This document shows positions 8,993 through 17,672 of a DNA stretch of 64,000 nucleotides, piece after piece. The position numbers were made by a program, and so were the translations under genes. The DNA comes from Paenibacillus stellifer. GTDB taxonomy: Bacteria > Bacillota > Bacilli > Paenibacillales > Paenibacillaceae. How positions within the stretch are numbered: position 1 is the first letter of the stretch; each line of letters opens with the position of its first letter. The stretch covers positions 4,556,501 through 4,620,500 of the forward strand of contig NZ_CP009286.1 of the NCBI RefSeq assembly GCF_000758685.1, given 5' to 3'. A model generated the notes under the pieces. It did not search any database, was not told the DNA's origin, and saw nothing but the letters and a program-made list of their open reading frames with translations.

Positions 8993-9061
8993 GTAAAATT
9001 ATTAAGAAAGACAGAAAAGGAGGCGCGATGGGGTCGGGTAATACGCAGGACAGGCTGCTGA

Positions 9062-9090
9062 TCGCCGTCACTTATGATAAGGTTCTTCCT
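9062..9090. repeat. Dispersed hairpin repeat, core-only copy
   Basis: TCGCCGTCACTTATGATAAGG (9062-9082) followed by TTCTTCC matches the family core (compare 19.5 kb CTACTTATGATAAGGCTC). It overlaps the last codons and stop codon of the minus-strand hydrolase gene, so the repeat forms part of the coding end (the protein ends EEPYHK). Confidence 0.6.
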
Positions 9091-9949
9091 TCTTCAGAAA
9101 AAGAAGTGTGAGTTCGTTCACGACGTCCGCATGCTCCATTGTTAAGGAATGGCTCGCTCCAGCGATTAAATGGCTCTCCAAATTGGGGATCATGTTTTGC
9201 GCGTTGGCTATCGTCTTCTTGGCAGGGTATATGACCTCTTTGTCTCCGATAAGGAGCAACGTAGGAACCTGAAAGCTGCTGAATTCCTCTTTTGGAAATA
9301 CGGAGGGCATCAGCTGCAAAAGAGGCTTGGCATGCCGATAACCTGCAATGACCTGAGAGCGAAATACAGGATGTAATAACTCTCCTTTGCCTGAGAACCA
9401 TCCAAAAGCTTTGTCGATCCATTTCTCTGTATGAAACAATAATGCAGGATAAATCTTTGCGAAGAATTTCAAGCTTATTTTATGGAAAGTCCCGGCAGGG
9501 GCATAAAGCATCAGCTTGGACAATCGCTCCGGATAGGTAAGGGCAAAATTCAAAGATAAGAATCCGCCCATTGAGTGACCTGCTAGATCCACCTTGTTGA
9601 ATTGAAGTGCATTCACAACCTCAAGAACCCACTGCCCCGCGTCCTTTCTATTTTTTATAGCTATTAAAGGCTTGCTTTTACCAAAATCGCCTATTACATC
9701 AATAGCATATACGCAGCGTTCTTGAATCAATTGCTTCATATTGGGATACCACATCGTACTGCTCATTGTCATTCCATGAAGAAGCAATAACGGCTGCATA
9801 TTCTTGTCACCAAAACAAAGTACATGCGTTTCTCCAAATGTTGTCGGGATATGAAGTGACGTAAAACCCGTTTCAAACATAGCTAAACTTCTCTCATAGC
9901 AAAGATAATATTCTTTTTCGACTGCGTCGTTCTTGAAAATGGATACCAC
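9068..9949 (-). CDS. Alpha/beta hydrolase
   Basis: This protein of about 293 residues has an alpha/beta hydrolase fold: oxyanion motif LLLHGMTMSS, nucleophile elbow AGHSMGG (Ser), acidic residue in LLIGDKEV and the catalytic His in AGASHSLTMEH. It is probably an esterase or C-C hydrolase; the substrate is unknown. GTG 9949 is chosen because AGGAGG lies 7 bases upstream. The 3' end carries a copy of the dispersed repeat. Confidence 0.8.
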   Translation of the reverse strand: MVSIFKNDAVEKEYYLCYERSLAMFETGFTSLHIPTTFGETHVLCFGDKNMQPLLLLHGMTMSSTMWYPNMKQLIQERCVYAIDVIGDFGKSKPLIAIKNRKDAGQWVLEVVNALQFNKVDLAGHSMGGFLSLNFALTYPERLSKLMLYAPAGTFHKISLKFFAKIYPALLFHTEKWIDKAFGWFSGKGELLHPVFRSQVIAGYRHAKPLLQLMPSVFPKEEFSSFQVPTLLLIGDKEVIYPAKKTIANAQNMIPNLESHLIAGASHSLTMEHADVVNELTLLFLKKEEPYHK

Positions 9950-9999
9950 TGAACCCCCTCCTATTCTCACTATTTACCTATTATCCTATCAAAAAAACC

Positions 10000-10037
10000 T
10001 TGCCCTACTTGTGATACGGTTCAGCTTAACGGGCCAA
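10000..10037. repeat. Dispersed hairpin repeat, copy
   Basis: TTGCCC (10000-10005), core TACTTGTGATACGGTTC (10006-10022), then CAGC-TTAAC and GGGCCAA (10031-10037). The outer arms TTGCCC and GGG(C)CAA can pair with one bulge. A short plus-strand frame end (AEKFTKELHIPPIRYN, stop at 10088-10090) just beyond may be a gene remnant. Confidence 0.65.
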
Positions 10038-10086
10038 TCGCCGAAAAATTCACCAAAGAGCTGCATATTCCGCCTATACGTTACAA

Positions 10087-10332
10087 CTAGCCCTCAATCC
10101 CCGCCTCGATCAGCTTCCAGACCGCTTCGAATTCTGCCTTGAAATTTATACGCAGCCAATTGTCTGCATAAGCCGGCGCGGAAAAATAAGAAAACGCCAG
10201 CATGATAGCATTCAGCCGCCCAACGTCCTCAATGCCGCACTCTGAACAAAAAGAGGGTCGTTCCGGGCTTCTCCAAATTTTCGCGCTTTGCAGGGAAATA
10301 CTTTCCGGATACACTTTCGAATACGATGGCAC
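10087..10332 (-). pseudogene. Hypothetical or remnant protein
   Basis: An 81-codon frame from GTG 10332 contains FCSECGIEDVGRLNAIMLAF and ends NFKAEFEAVWKLIEAGIEG. No ribosome binding site and no recognised family. The repeat copy at 10.0 kb lies just beyond its stop, the arrangement seen at the ends of several minus-strand genes, which hints that this was once a gene. It may be only the 3' part of one. Confidence 0.25.
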
Positions 10333-10363
10333 GGAGCTGAGGGGTAATCTATCGGAGGAAAAA

Positions 10364-10406
10364 AAGAGGATGTCTCTCCGCCATTAAGGCTTTGAGACAT
10401 CCTCTT
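10364..10406. terminator. Strong bidirectional terminator hairpin
   Basis: Perfect 13-bp stem AAGAGGATGTCTC / GAGACATCCTCTT with a 17-base loop, preceded by a run of A and followed by AATTATTTT. It lies downstream of the collagen-like gene (minus strand). Confidence 0.8.
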
Positions 10407-10482
10407 GAATTATTTTGCAGGCACTAGCTGCTCGCCTTACATGTAAGACGGCTCTGTAATACGGCTCACTGTGCCGTCTGCC

Positions 10483-10869
10483 TTAGAAGCATGTGAACGA
10501 GCTAATCCGATTCAAATCAATACCGAAGTACGCCCAGAAGAAACCGAACCATCTGAACCCTGCAATAGAATTACGCCCGACGAATACCGGGAAGAACCAG
10601 AATTGCTCGCCGTTGTTCAGCCAAACGTATGTGTTGCGGAACAGGCAGCGTCTGATCGCGCCGGGGTCGATAGCATATGCGGTGACCGGCATTTGCGGTA
10701 CGAATTGCGGTGGAGGAGCCGTCGGCGGTTGAACGCCTCCCGGTGCACCCCCCGGGATTCCCGGAGTCCCCGGAAATCCGCCTGGACCTCCCGGCACGCC
10801 AGGTCCTCCAGGTCCGCCCGGGAATCCCGGAAATCCTCCGCCTGTTCCCGGCGTTGGAAAAAATCCCAT
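10483..10869 (-). CDS. Small collagen-like protein with conserved aromatic C-terminal domain
   Basis: 128 residues. Residues about 4-46 are Gly-X-Y type repeats (PGGPGGPGVPGGPGGFPG), then a Pro-rich linker. A compact C-terminal domain has two Cys and many aromatics (RRCLFRNTYVWLNNGEQFWF, FRWFGFFWAYFGIDL, SFTC). Similar small proteins occur in spore-forming Bacillales and are often guessed to be spore-surface or envelope components; this is inference. AAAGGAG precedes the ATG. The gene is monocistronic, with a strong terminator downstream. Confidence 0.7.
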   Translation of the reverse strand: MGFFPTPGTGGGFPGFPGGPGGPGVPGGPGGFPGTPGIPGGAPGGVQPPTAPPPQFVPQMPVTAYAIDPGAIRRCLFRNTYVWLNNGEQFWFFPVFVGRNSIAGFRWFGFFWAYFGIDLNRISSFTCF

Positions 10870-10991
10870 ATGTGATCGCTCCTTTCAATGAATAGGCATA
10901 ATCATCATATGCATTCGCGGAAAGGGCGCTTGGGCGGATGCCCATTAGAAATCTCTGCCCAGCATTTCAGTGCTGTCGGTCTCCCTTCTTT

Positions 10992-11837
10992 TTATGCAAA
11001 ATAATGTCCTTCTTCGAGATCGGCGATCAGTCCGGGCTGCACCGGTGTCCAGCCCAGAAGCTCCCTTGTTGCCAGACTCGCCTGCGCAGTGTCATACAGG
11101 CTTGTGATGTCGAGTGCGGCAATGGCGCCAAGAAAGCCAAAATGGGCGGCAGCTTCTTCAGATGTTATGCTAACCGCCGGCACGTTCAGCTGTCGCCCGA
11201 TGACTTCGGCGATCTGGCTGAGCGGAATGCCTTCATCGCCGGCGCCAAGCAGTCGTGAGCCTGCCGGTGCAGATTCCAGCGCCAGACGGTACAGAACCGC
11301 CGCATCCAGGCGGTGAACCGCCGGCCAGCGGTTTGTTCCTTCGCCGATGTAGGCGGCGAACCCCTTCGCCCGGGCGATGTTGATCATCATCGGCACAAAG
11401 CCCTTATCGCCTTCGCCATGCACGGACGGTGCAAGCGAGACGATGGACGCCCGGATGTTCCGCTCTGCCATTGCGAGCACTGCCTGGTCCACAGCGGTTC
11501 CATTTGCGTGCGCCGTAGTAATGAACGGCTTCCCGGAACCTTCTAGCGCCGCTCCTAGGGTCTGAACGGCCTGTAAATCCAGAGCCAACGCACCTTCAAA
11601 GTCGGAGAAGTCGTTGGTGAACGCCAGATGAATCACGCCGTCCGCAGCAGCGGCGGCGCTGCGCAGCGTATCGAGATCATTTAGCGTACCGTACACCGCT
11701 TCGGCGCCTGCCTCCTTCATACCTGCGGCCTTTTCTTCAGAGCGGCAAAGACCCGTCACTGTATGGCCCGCTCCGATCAATTCCCGGACGACTGCGGAAC
11801 CAACATACCCTGTTGCTCCTGTAACCAAAACATGCAT
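10992..11837 (-). CDS. NAD(P)-dependent atypical SDR / epimerase-like reductase
   Basis: This protein of about 281 residues opens with a Rossmann motif VLVTGATGYVGSAVVREL, followed by GTLNDLDTL, DGVIHLAF and a central SLAPSVHGEGDKGFVPMMI. It belongs to the extended or atypical SDR group (NmrA/WcaG-like, YwnB-type); the substrate is unknown. ATG 11837 is preferred over the ATG two codons upstream because GGAGG lies 8 bases before it. It is transcribed divergently from a MerR regulator and is preceded by a promoter with a 19-bp spacer, so MerR-type control is likely. Confidence 0.8.
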   Translation of the reverse strand: MHVLVTGATGYVGSAVVRELIGAGHTVTGLCRSEEKAAGMKEAGAEAVYGTLNDLDTLRSAAAAADGVIHLAFTNDFSDFEGALALDLQAVQTLGAALEGSGKPFITTAHANGTAVDQAVLAMAERNIRASIVSLAPSVHGEGDKGFVPMMINIARAKGFAAYIGEGTNRWPAVHRLDAAVLYRLALESAPAGSRLLGAGDEGIPLSQIAEVIGRQLNVPAVSITSEEAAAHFGFLGAIAALDITSLYDTAQASLATRELLGWTPVQPGLIADLEEGHYFA

Positions 11838-11878
11838 ACTCATTTCCTCCTTCAGTGATTGACTGCTTGAATAGCTAA

Positions 11879-11909
11879 AGCATAAACTATGAAGTGAACT
11901 CTAGGGCAA
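11879..11909 (-). promoter_or_regulatory. MerR-type promoter with 19-bp spacer
   Basis: On the minus strand TTGCCC (11909-11904) and TATGCT (11884-11879) are separated by 19 bases, longer than the usual 17. The spacer contains the imperfect dyad CTAGAGTTCACTTCATAG. An over-long spacer with a dyad between -35 and -10 is the hallmark of promoters activated by DNA-distorting MerR regulators. It faces the reductase gene and lies next to the merR gene. Confidence 0.7.
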
Positions 11910-11931
11910 GCAATCTGAAGGAGAAATGATT

Positions 11932-12345
11932 ATGAGAATTCAGGAACTGGCGGACAAGATGGGATTAACGATCCATACGATCCGCTTTTATGAAAAGGAA
12001 GGCTTGCTGGATAACCGGCATGTCCGGCGGGAAAGCAACAATTACCGCAACTATTCGGAAGAGGCAATCGATCGGCTAAAGCTAATTAAGAAGTTCCAGT
12101 CCATCGGCTGTTCGCTGGCTGAACTTAAGGAAGCTCTGCAGGACCACGATACGAATTCGCGGACCAACCTGCAGATTATCGATTGGATTCAAGGCAAGAA
12201 AGAGGAGATCGAACGCAAGAAGCAAGAATATGACCAGATGCTGGACACCCTCAATAAGATGCTGGAGTACCGGATTTTGCTCATGAACGACCCGCAAAAA
12301 GCCGAGGAGATGCTAAGAAATTGGCATGTCGGCACGTCTGATTGA
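11932..12345 (+). CDS. MerR-family transcriptional regulator
   Basis: About 137 residues. N-terminal winged helix RIQELADKMGLTIHTIRFYE with KEGLLDN, then YRNYSEEAIDRLKLIKKFQSIG, and a long C-terminal dimerisation coiled coil (KKEEIERKKQEYDQMLDTL). No cysteine pair, so it is not of the metal-sensing type; it resembles the aldehyde/electrophile-responsive group. AAGGAG lies 8 bases before ATG 11932; an ATG two codons upstream is also possible. It is divergent from the reductase it probably activates. Confidence 0.85.
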   Translation: MRIQELADKMGLTIHTIRFYEKEGLLDNRHVRRESNNYRNYSEEAIDRLKLIKKFQSIGCSLAELKEALQDHDTNSRTNLQIIDWIQGKKEEIERKKQEYDQMLDTLNKMLEYRILLMNDPQKAEEMLRNWHVGTSD

Positions 12346-12406
12346 GCTGGTTTGAAGTTAAACCTAATAAGAAATTTACCTGGGAATATCTAAAAAGCCA
12401 ATTTTT

Positions 12407-12445
12407 TTACCCTGCTTGTGATACGGTTCAGCGCGATTTGCCCTC
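12407..12445. repeat. Dispersed hairpin repeat, copy
   Basis: TTACCC, core TGCTTGTGATACGGTTC (12413-12429), then AGCGCGATTTGCCC. The stop codon of the minus-strand regulator (12428-12430) lies inside the repeat. The arms pair poorly here. Confidence 0.6.
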
Positions 12446-13129
12446 AATATCCAATGAAAATACTTCTTTAAGGCCTATTTCACCCTCGGAAGTAATTTTT
12501 ATCGCTCGTGTCTTTGGTAGACGCTGCACCCAATTTAGCTCTAACAACTTCTCCAGAAGGGCATTTCCTAATGCTCCAGCAAGATGGTGGCGTCTTTCAC
12601 TCCAATCCAGACATTTGTGTGAAAAAGAGCGGCGTTTCCTTCTAACCTTTTCAAGGTTAATTTGAAAGCTTGCAAAGAACTTCTCCCCATTTTCAGTAAC
12701 CGTAAACCCTTCCTTTTCTTCACGCAGAATACCCGCTCTAAGCATGGCATTTGTTAACTGCACCCCTAAGCTCCCGGCGAGATGATCATAACAAGTTCTT
12801 GCGTAACGCAGCGCTTTATCCTCTGAAGATTGTTTTAATGACTTGATTTCAATTGGTGGGGCGATTGATAATAATGATTCCATAACCTGGGCAACCTCTT
12901 GATTTTGAATCCCATAGTATCGATGCCTCCCTTGTTTCTCAACAGCAACTACGTTAGCATTGACCAATTTGGCTAAATGGAAGCTTGCCGTTTGAGGCTG
13001 GATTCTTACCATATATGCTAGCTCACTTGCTGCATGAAACCTCCCGTCTAGTAAAACAGTTAATATTGCTGCGCGAGAAGTTTCGCTCACGAGAGAAGCA
13101 ATCATTGCTATATTCGAGTTTGCTTTCAT
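12428..13129 (-). CDS. ArsR-like winged-helix transcriptional regulator
   Basis: This protein of about 233 residues has an N-terminal ArsR-type helix-turn-helix (ILTVLLDGRFHAASELAYMV, QPQTASFHLAKLVNANVV) with the wing EKQGRHRYYGI. A longer C-terminal part contains CYDHLAGSLGVQLTNAML and LDWSERRHHLAGALGNALL, as in the HTH_20-containing family. No metal-binding CxC motif is seen. ATG 13129 follows a GGGGGTC stretch; an upstream ATG at 13153 is possible. It is divergent from the flavin reductase-like gene, which it probably represses. Confidence 0.8.
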   Translation of the reverse strand: MKANSNIAMIASLVSETSRAAILTVLLDGRFHAASELAYMVRIQPQTASFHLAKLVNANVVAVEKQGRHRYYGIQNQEVAQVMESLLSIAPPIEIKSLKQSSEDKALRYARTCYDHLAGSLGVQLTNAMLRAGILREEKEGFTVTENGEKFFASFQINLEKVRRKRRSFSHKCLDWSERRHHLAGALGNALLEKLLELNWVQRLPKTRAIKITSEGEIGLKEVFSLDIEGKSR

Positions 13130-13222
13130 TTTGACCCCCATTTTGTAATCCATACTTCGACGATAATTGAACTATTTAAATTATACAATTAGGGAGGATG
13201 AATAAATAGGAGGAGAAATACA

Positions 13223-13843
13223 ATGACAAATACGAAGCAGATCCCTAACACAGAAATGATTAAACCTAAGATTCTATATTATGGGACCCCTGTAATTTTG
13301 CTGAATACATTGAATGAAGATGGAACAGTAAATATAAGCCCTATTTCATCATCATGGGCATTAGGAGATTGTATTGTATTAGGGATTGGTCTTGGGGGAA
13401 AAACGATTGAAAATTTAGAACAACGTCCTGAGTGTGTAATTAATATTCCCGGTCCATCTCTTTGGGAGAATGTTGAACAACTCGCCCCTTACACAGGGAA
13501 AAATCCCGTTCCTGAAAACAAGCAAAAATATGGATGTACATATCAAAAAGACAAATATGCTATAAGTGGATTGACTCCCGTTGAGTCTAAGGATGTAAAA
13601 CCCACACGAATTATGGAATGCCCGCTACAAATTGAAGCAATAGTAAAAAATATTCGAATTCCTGATCATTCCCCTAACTTTGCAATCATTGAGACACAAG
13701 CTGTGCATGTGCATGCTCACAAAGAAATTATCATTGAAGGAAATCATATCGACCCCCAAACATGGAGTCCCCTAATCTATAATTTTCGTCATTATTTCGG
13801 TCTTAGTCATCAGCTCGGTAAATCCTTTCGATCTGAAATTTAA
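13223..13843 (+). CDS. Flavin reductase-like (FMN-binding split-barrel) protein
   Basis: 206 residues with the flavin reductase-like fold: PVILLNTLNEDGTVNISPIS SSW, GKTIENLEQRPECVINIPG and IMECPLQIEAIV are the usual FMN-contact and core segments. It is probably an NAD(P)H:FMN oxidoreductase or an FMN-binding enzyme; no partner monooxygenase is adjacent. AGGAG lies 8 bases before the ATG. Divergent from the ArsR-like gene. Confidence 0.8.
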   Translation: MTNTKQIPNTEMIKPKILYYGTPVILLNTLNEDGTVNISPISSSWALGDCIVLGIGLGGKTIENLEQRPECVINIPGPSLWENVEQLAPYTGKNPVPENKQKYGCTYQKDKYAISGLTPVESKDVKPTRIMECPLQIEAIVKNIRIPDHSPNFAIIETQAVHVHAHKEIIIEGNHIDPQTWSPLIYNFRHYFGLSHQLGKSFRSEI

Positions 13844-14019
13844 TGAACTGCTTAATCCCCAAGAGCTCCAGCCGTCTGTTAGGGCAAGTTTAATTAAACT
13901 CATATTGTGCCTTGAATCACATATGCCGAGTCTATATTTTTAAACTATAACCGCTAGTGAGGTCATGAAACATACCTGCCCCATTGGCGTTTGAATGCCC
14001 AGGAAAGGAACTTGAGGCT

Positions 14020-14949
14020 ATGAAAATCCAGAATCGAGCATTTGATGACAGAAAATTTGATTTCGATCGTCTGTGGCAGTTTTTGGTTGATGATTATGCG
14101 GTAAGGCAAGAACGGTTCATTTGGACAATAGGGCGATTAGGCGGTTGGAAATTTGGGATCTGGAACGAGGAAAAGTACTTTCCCAGCTTTATGAGGAAAA
14201 ATGCACAACTCTGGCTTAACAACTTCGACGAATTAATTGGCTTTGTGATATCCGAGAAAGGCGATAGTTACTTCAATGTTTTTGCAAGGAGAGGGTACGA
14301 GTTCCTCTATTCCGAAATGCTTCAATGGGCGATAACCAATTGGAACGACCGGAACGGGGCGTTAAGCACGGATGCACATGAAGACCATCATCTGTTGATG
14401 CAGGAGCTGGAGAAGGCAGGTTTTCGAAAAAAAGGGGTATCAGCCATAACCGGACAGTATCATTTGAGGGAGAAAGCGGCGGAAGGTATCGTGCTCCGTG
14501 AAGAGTATTCGGTTCAGGATATGCTGGCGAACCCGGACCTCCGAGGAAAGGCAACGCTAGGAATAAATGCCTGGAGCAACGGAACTCGAACAGAAGCGCT
14601 AAACAAACTGGATTTGCTGCAGTACGAGTATAACAGAGAAAGCCCGTGTTTTTCTCCCGGGTTTGATCTGTCGGTTGTGGATCAGGAGGGACGGCATCTA
14701 TCTTCCTGTGTTGCCTTTGTCGATTACAAGAATAACTATGCCGAAATCGAAAAAGTCTGCACTCATACGGAATATAGAAGAAAGGGCCTGGCAGAGGCTG
14801 TTATCCGGAAGTGCTTCCATCGCTTGCATCAAAAAGGAATTGAATACGCTTATTTAACCGGCTTTGGTCCGGAAGCCCAAAACCTCTACAACAAGCTGGG
14901 CCCAGCCCAAAGTGTAAACTTGTTCAGCTACGTCTTAGGAGAGAACTAG
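14020..14949 (+). CDS. GNAT family N-acetyltransferase
   Basis: This protein of about 309 residues appears to hold two GNAT-like domains. The C-terminal one is clear: DLSVVDQEGRHLSSCVAFVD, then EIEKVCTHTEYRRKGLAEAV (acetyl-CoA pyrophosphate loop RRKGLA) and EYAYLTGFGPEAQNLYNKLG. The N-terminal half is a degenerate GNAT (DELIGFVISEKG, LEKAGFRKKGV). ATG 14020 is preferred over the TTG at 13984. The substrate is unknown. The interval 13844-14019 shows no other feature. It converges, with a 4-base overlap, on the TetR gene. Confidence 0.75.
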   Translation: MKIQNRAFDDRKFDFDRLWQFLVDDYAVRQERFIWTIGRLGGWKFGIWNEEKYFPSFMRKNAQLWLNNFDELIGFVISEKGDSYFNVFARRGYEFLYSEMLQWAITNWNDRNGALSTDAHEDHHLLMQELEKAGFRKKGVSAITGQYHLREKAAEGIVLREEYSVQDMLANPDLRGKATLGINAWSNGTRTEALNKLDLLQYEYNRESPCFSPGFDLSVVDQEGRHLSSCVAFVDYKNNYAEIEKVCTHTEYRRKGLAEAVIRKCFHRLHQKGIEYAYLTGFGPEAQNLYNKLGPAQSVNLFSYVLGEN

Positions 14950-15512
14950 TTTTGATTTTTTTCAAATAATTTCCTAACCTGATCGGCCATAAAATCCGTG
15001 GAATGCGGCATTTGATTACGAACCCACCACTCGACTACCCCGATAAAAGCAGACGTCATGAATTGGGCATTGATCTCATTCTCGACATCAGACTTATTGC
15101 CCTGCTTATTCAATTTATCCATAAGACTGACGGAGATAAATTGCTGCAGCCGGTCCCGGAATACAAAAGTCCTTTGATTCGAGAACATGGAAGAAAAGAA
15201 CGGAAAGTGGTCTCGCAAATAATCAAAAAACGGTTTTGGCTCATGTATGAGCTCTTGATTAACTTCATCGGCATCCCCTCTCTTGCACAGCGAAATTAGT
15301 TCATTAATACGTTCTTCAATGCATTTGTCCAAGAGATCATATTTGTCCATGTAGTGTAGATAAATGGTACCACGGTTAACATTGGCGCGTTCCGCAATAT
15401 CGTTAATCGTAATGGCTTCGAAATCTTTTTCCTCGAACAGCTCCAAAAAGGACTTCGTAATGGATTGCTTTGTGCGGAGAATGCGGCGGTCGGTTTTTAC
15501 GGCATGTTCCAT
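14946..15512 (-). CDS. TetR-family transcriptional regulator
   Basis: This protein of about 188 residues has the N-terminal TetR helix-turn-helix (SITKSFLELFEEKDFEAITI, NDIAERANVNRGTIYLHYMDKYDLL) and a C-terminal ligand/dimerisation domain (QFMTSAFIGVVEWWVRNQMP). AAGGAGG lies 11 bases before ATG 15512; the frame remains open 24 codons upstream. It is divergent from an SDR gene, with a perfect palindrome between them, so it is probably a local repressor. Confidence 0.85.
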   Translation of the reverse strand: MEHAVKTDRRILRTKQSITKSFLELFEEKDFEAITINDIAERANVNRGTIYLHYMDKYDLLDKCIEERINELISLCKRGDADEVNQELIHEPKPFFDYLRDHFPFFSSMFSNQRTFVFRDRLQQFISVSLMDKLNKQGNKSDVENEINAQFMTSAFIGVVEWWVRNQMPHSTDFMADQVRKLFEKNQN

Positions 15513-15628
15513 TGCATTCGTTACCTCCTTAAGATCATCAACAATTCCCGGTGTACTGTTGGATATCCAACATATACGCATCACTTAACCATTGAATATT
15601 CGGGTCTACTATCTATAATTTTAATCAA

Positions 15629-15638
15629 CGGACGTCCG
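15629..15638. promoter_or_regulatory. Putative TetR operator palindrome
   Basis: CGGACGTCCG is a perfect 10-bp palindrome flanked by TCAA and ATAT, located between the divergent TetR and SDR genes. The position and symmetry fit a TetR operator; binding is inferred. Confidence 0.5.
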
Positions 15639-15688
15639 ATATTCAACGCGTGTTATATATTTGATGGTTAGCAAAGGAGCAGTAACTC

Positions 15689-16426
<738 letters not shown>

Positions 16427-16463
16427 ACATTGGCATTACAAAAATGCCCGCTTATTGAAATAG

Positions 16464-16487
16464 CGCAGCCCGATGGGCTGCGTTTTT
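16464..16487 (+). terminator. Rho-independent terminator of the SDR gene
   Basis: CGCAGCCC / GGGCTGCG stem with a GAT loop followed by TTTTT, 38 bases after the SDR stop. Confidence 0.85.
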
Positions 16488-16623
16488 CGCTCAGCTTGTC
16501 GAACAGGCTGTCAAATTTCATCAAAGCTTCCAAAACGATTGTACAATCCAGCCTTAACAGCAAAGAACTTGAAAATAGTTTCGCCCGCAAAGACGATTCT
16601 ATTCTTTGCAAATTGAATCATTA

Positions 16624-16836
16624 TCAGCAATTGATTGCACCCACAAACCTCTCAATTGCAACAGCAACACCATCGTTATCATTTGAATCGGTTATGTGGG
16701 TTGCGCAATTTTTCAATTCAATTATCGCGTTCTCCATTGCGATCGGAAATCCGCACATTTGGAATAGTCCTAAATCATTAAAGTCATCCCTGAATACCTG
16801 TTGGCTAATCTCATTTGGGATACTAATGTGCCGCTG
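16624..16836 (-). pseudogene. C-terminal remnant of a Cof-type HAD hydrolase
   Basis: On the minus strand the frame reads SQQVFRDDFNDLGLFQMCGF, PIAMENAIIELKNCATHIT and SNDNDGVAVAIERFVGAINC before a stop. The DDFND motif and the DGVAxAIE ending are those of Cof-family phosphatases, but the N-terminal half with the DxDGT nucleophile is absent. A complete homologue is present at 52.6-53.4 kb. Confidence 0.7.
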
Positions 16837-16943
16837 AGTTTGCTACATCAGATCCACTTTTTATATGTTGAATTTAGATCATTTAGTATATGATGATTCA
16901 TAGATGATAGAATGTATTCGTTTTCAAAGGAGGTTTCTGCGAA

Positions 16944-17648
16944 TTGACGCGTGTTACGTATCACGATTTTGTGGAGAGGGTGACGGAGCTTGGTTTCCTG
17001 TTTCCTCCGGACAAGACCCTGAAAGGGTTCCCGACCATTAACGATTTTGTACCGGAGAGCCAATGGTGGACCAATGATCCTGAACTCGACCCCTGGCTCT
17101 GGAAAGACCGGGTAGCAGAGGAGAAGAAGCTGGCGTACGGCACCTTTTTTAATGGGAAAAAGGGATTCATCGCTCAGCCGTTTTATTCGATATTCATAGA
17201 CGCCTTTCGGCCGCAGTCAAGCATGGAGGAACGATGGCAATCCGGCAAGCTGGGAGCGTATGAGCGGAAATTCTGGAACCTGCTGACGAGCGAGAATCGT
17301 CCTATCGGCACCCACGAATACCGCAAAATGCTCGATAATGAGGACAAATCCGCCAAAAGCGCCTTGGATACAGCAGTAGTCCAACTGCAAATGACCTTCG
17401 ATGTGACCATTGCCGGCAATGTAGACATGCTGGACAAGAACGGCAATCCATACAATAAAGCCGTGGCTTTCGATACAGTGGAGAACTGGGTGCCCAAGGA
17501 ATGGCTGTCCATGAATCCGCGTATGAATCACCAGGAAGCATTGGAGAAGCTTTACACCCGGACAGAGCGGATCGGTCAGAGTGTAGACATGAAGCAAATC
17601 AAAAAAATGTTCGCCAAATCGCTCAAAGCCTATCAGCGTTTCGGCTGA
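16944..17648 (+). CDS. AlkZ-related or uncharacterised protein
   Basis: 234 residues. Contains WWTNDPELDPWLWKDRVAEE, KLAYGTFFNGKKGFIA and FWNLLTSENRPIGTHEYRKM. The pattern of WLWKDR and 'tYGtfF+gk+gFI' resembles proteins annotated as AlkZ-related (winged-helix glycosylase-like), but no catalytic residues can be assigned, so the function is uncertain. It starts with TTG 16944, 10 bases after AGGAGG. A VOC gene follows after 24 bases and is likely cotranscribed. Confidence 0.6.
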   Translation: MTRVTYHDFVERVTELGFLFPPDKTLKGFPTINDFVPESQWWTNDPELDPWLWKDRVAEEKKLAYGTFFNGKKGFIAQPFYSIFIDAFRPQSSMEERWQSGKLGAYERKFWNLLTSENRPIGTHEYRKMLDNEDKSAKSALDTAVVQLQMTFDVTIAGNVDMLDKNGNPYNKAVAFDTVENWVPKEWLSMNPRMNHQEALEKLYTRTERIGQSVDMKQIKKMFAKSLKAYQRFG

Positions 17649-17672
17649 CAGACCTAAGGGAGGATGCACAGC

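Noticed and set aside
16430..16837. 135-codon plus-strand frame after the SDR gene
   Set aside because: It reads through the SDR terminator and is the antisense of the Cof hydrolase remnant.
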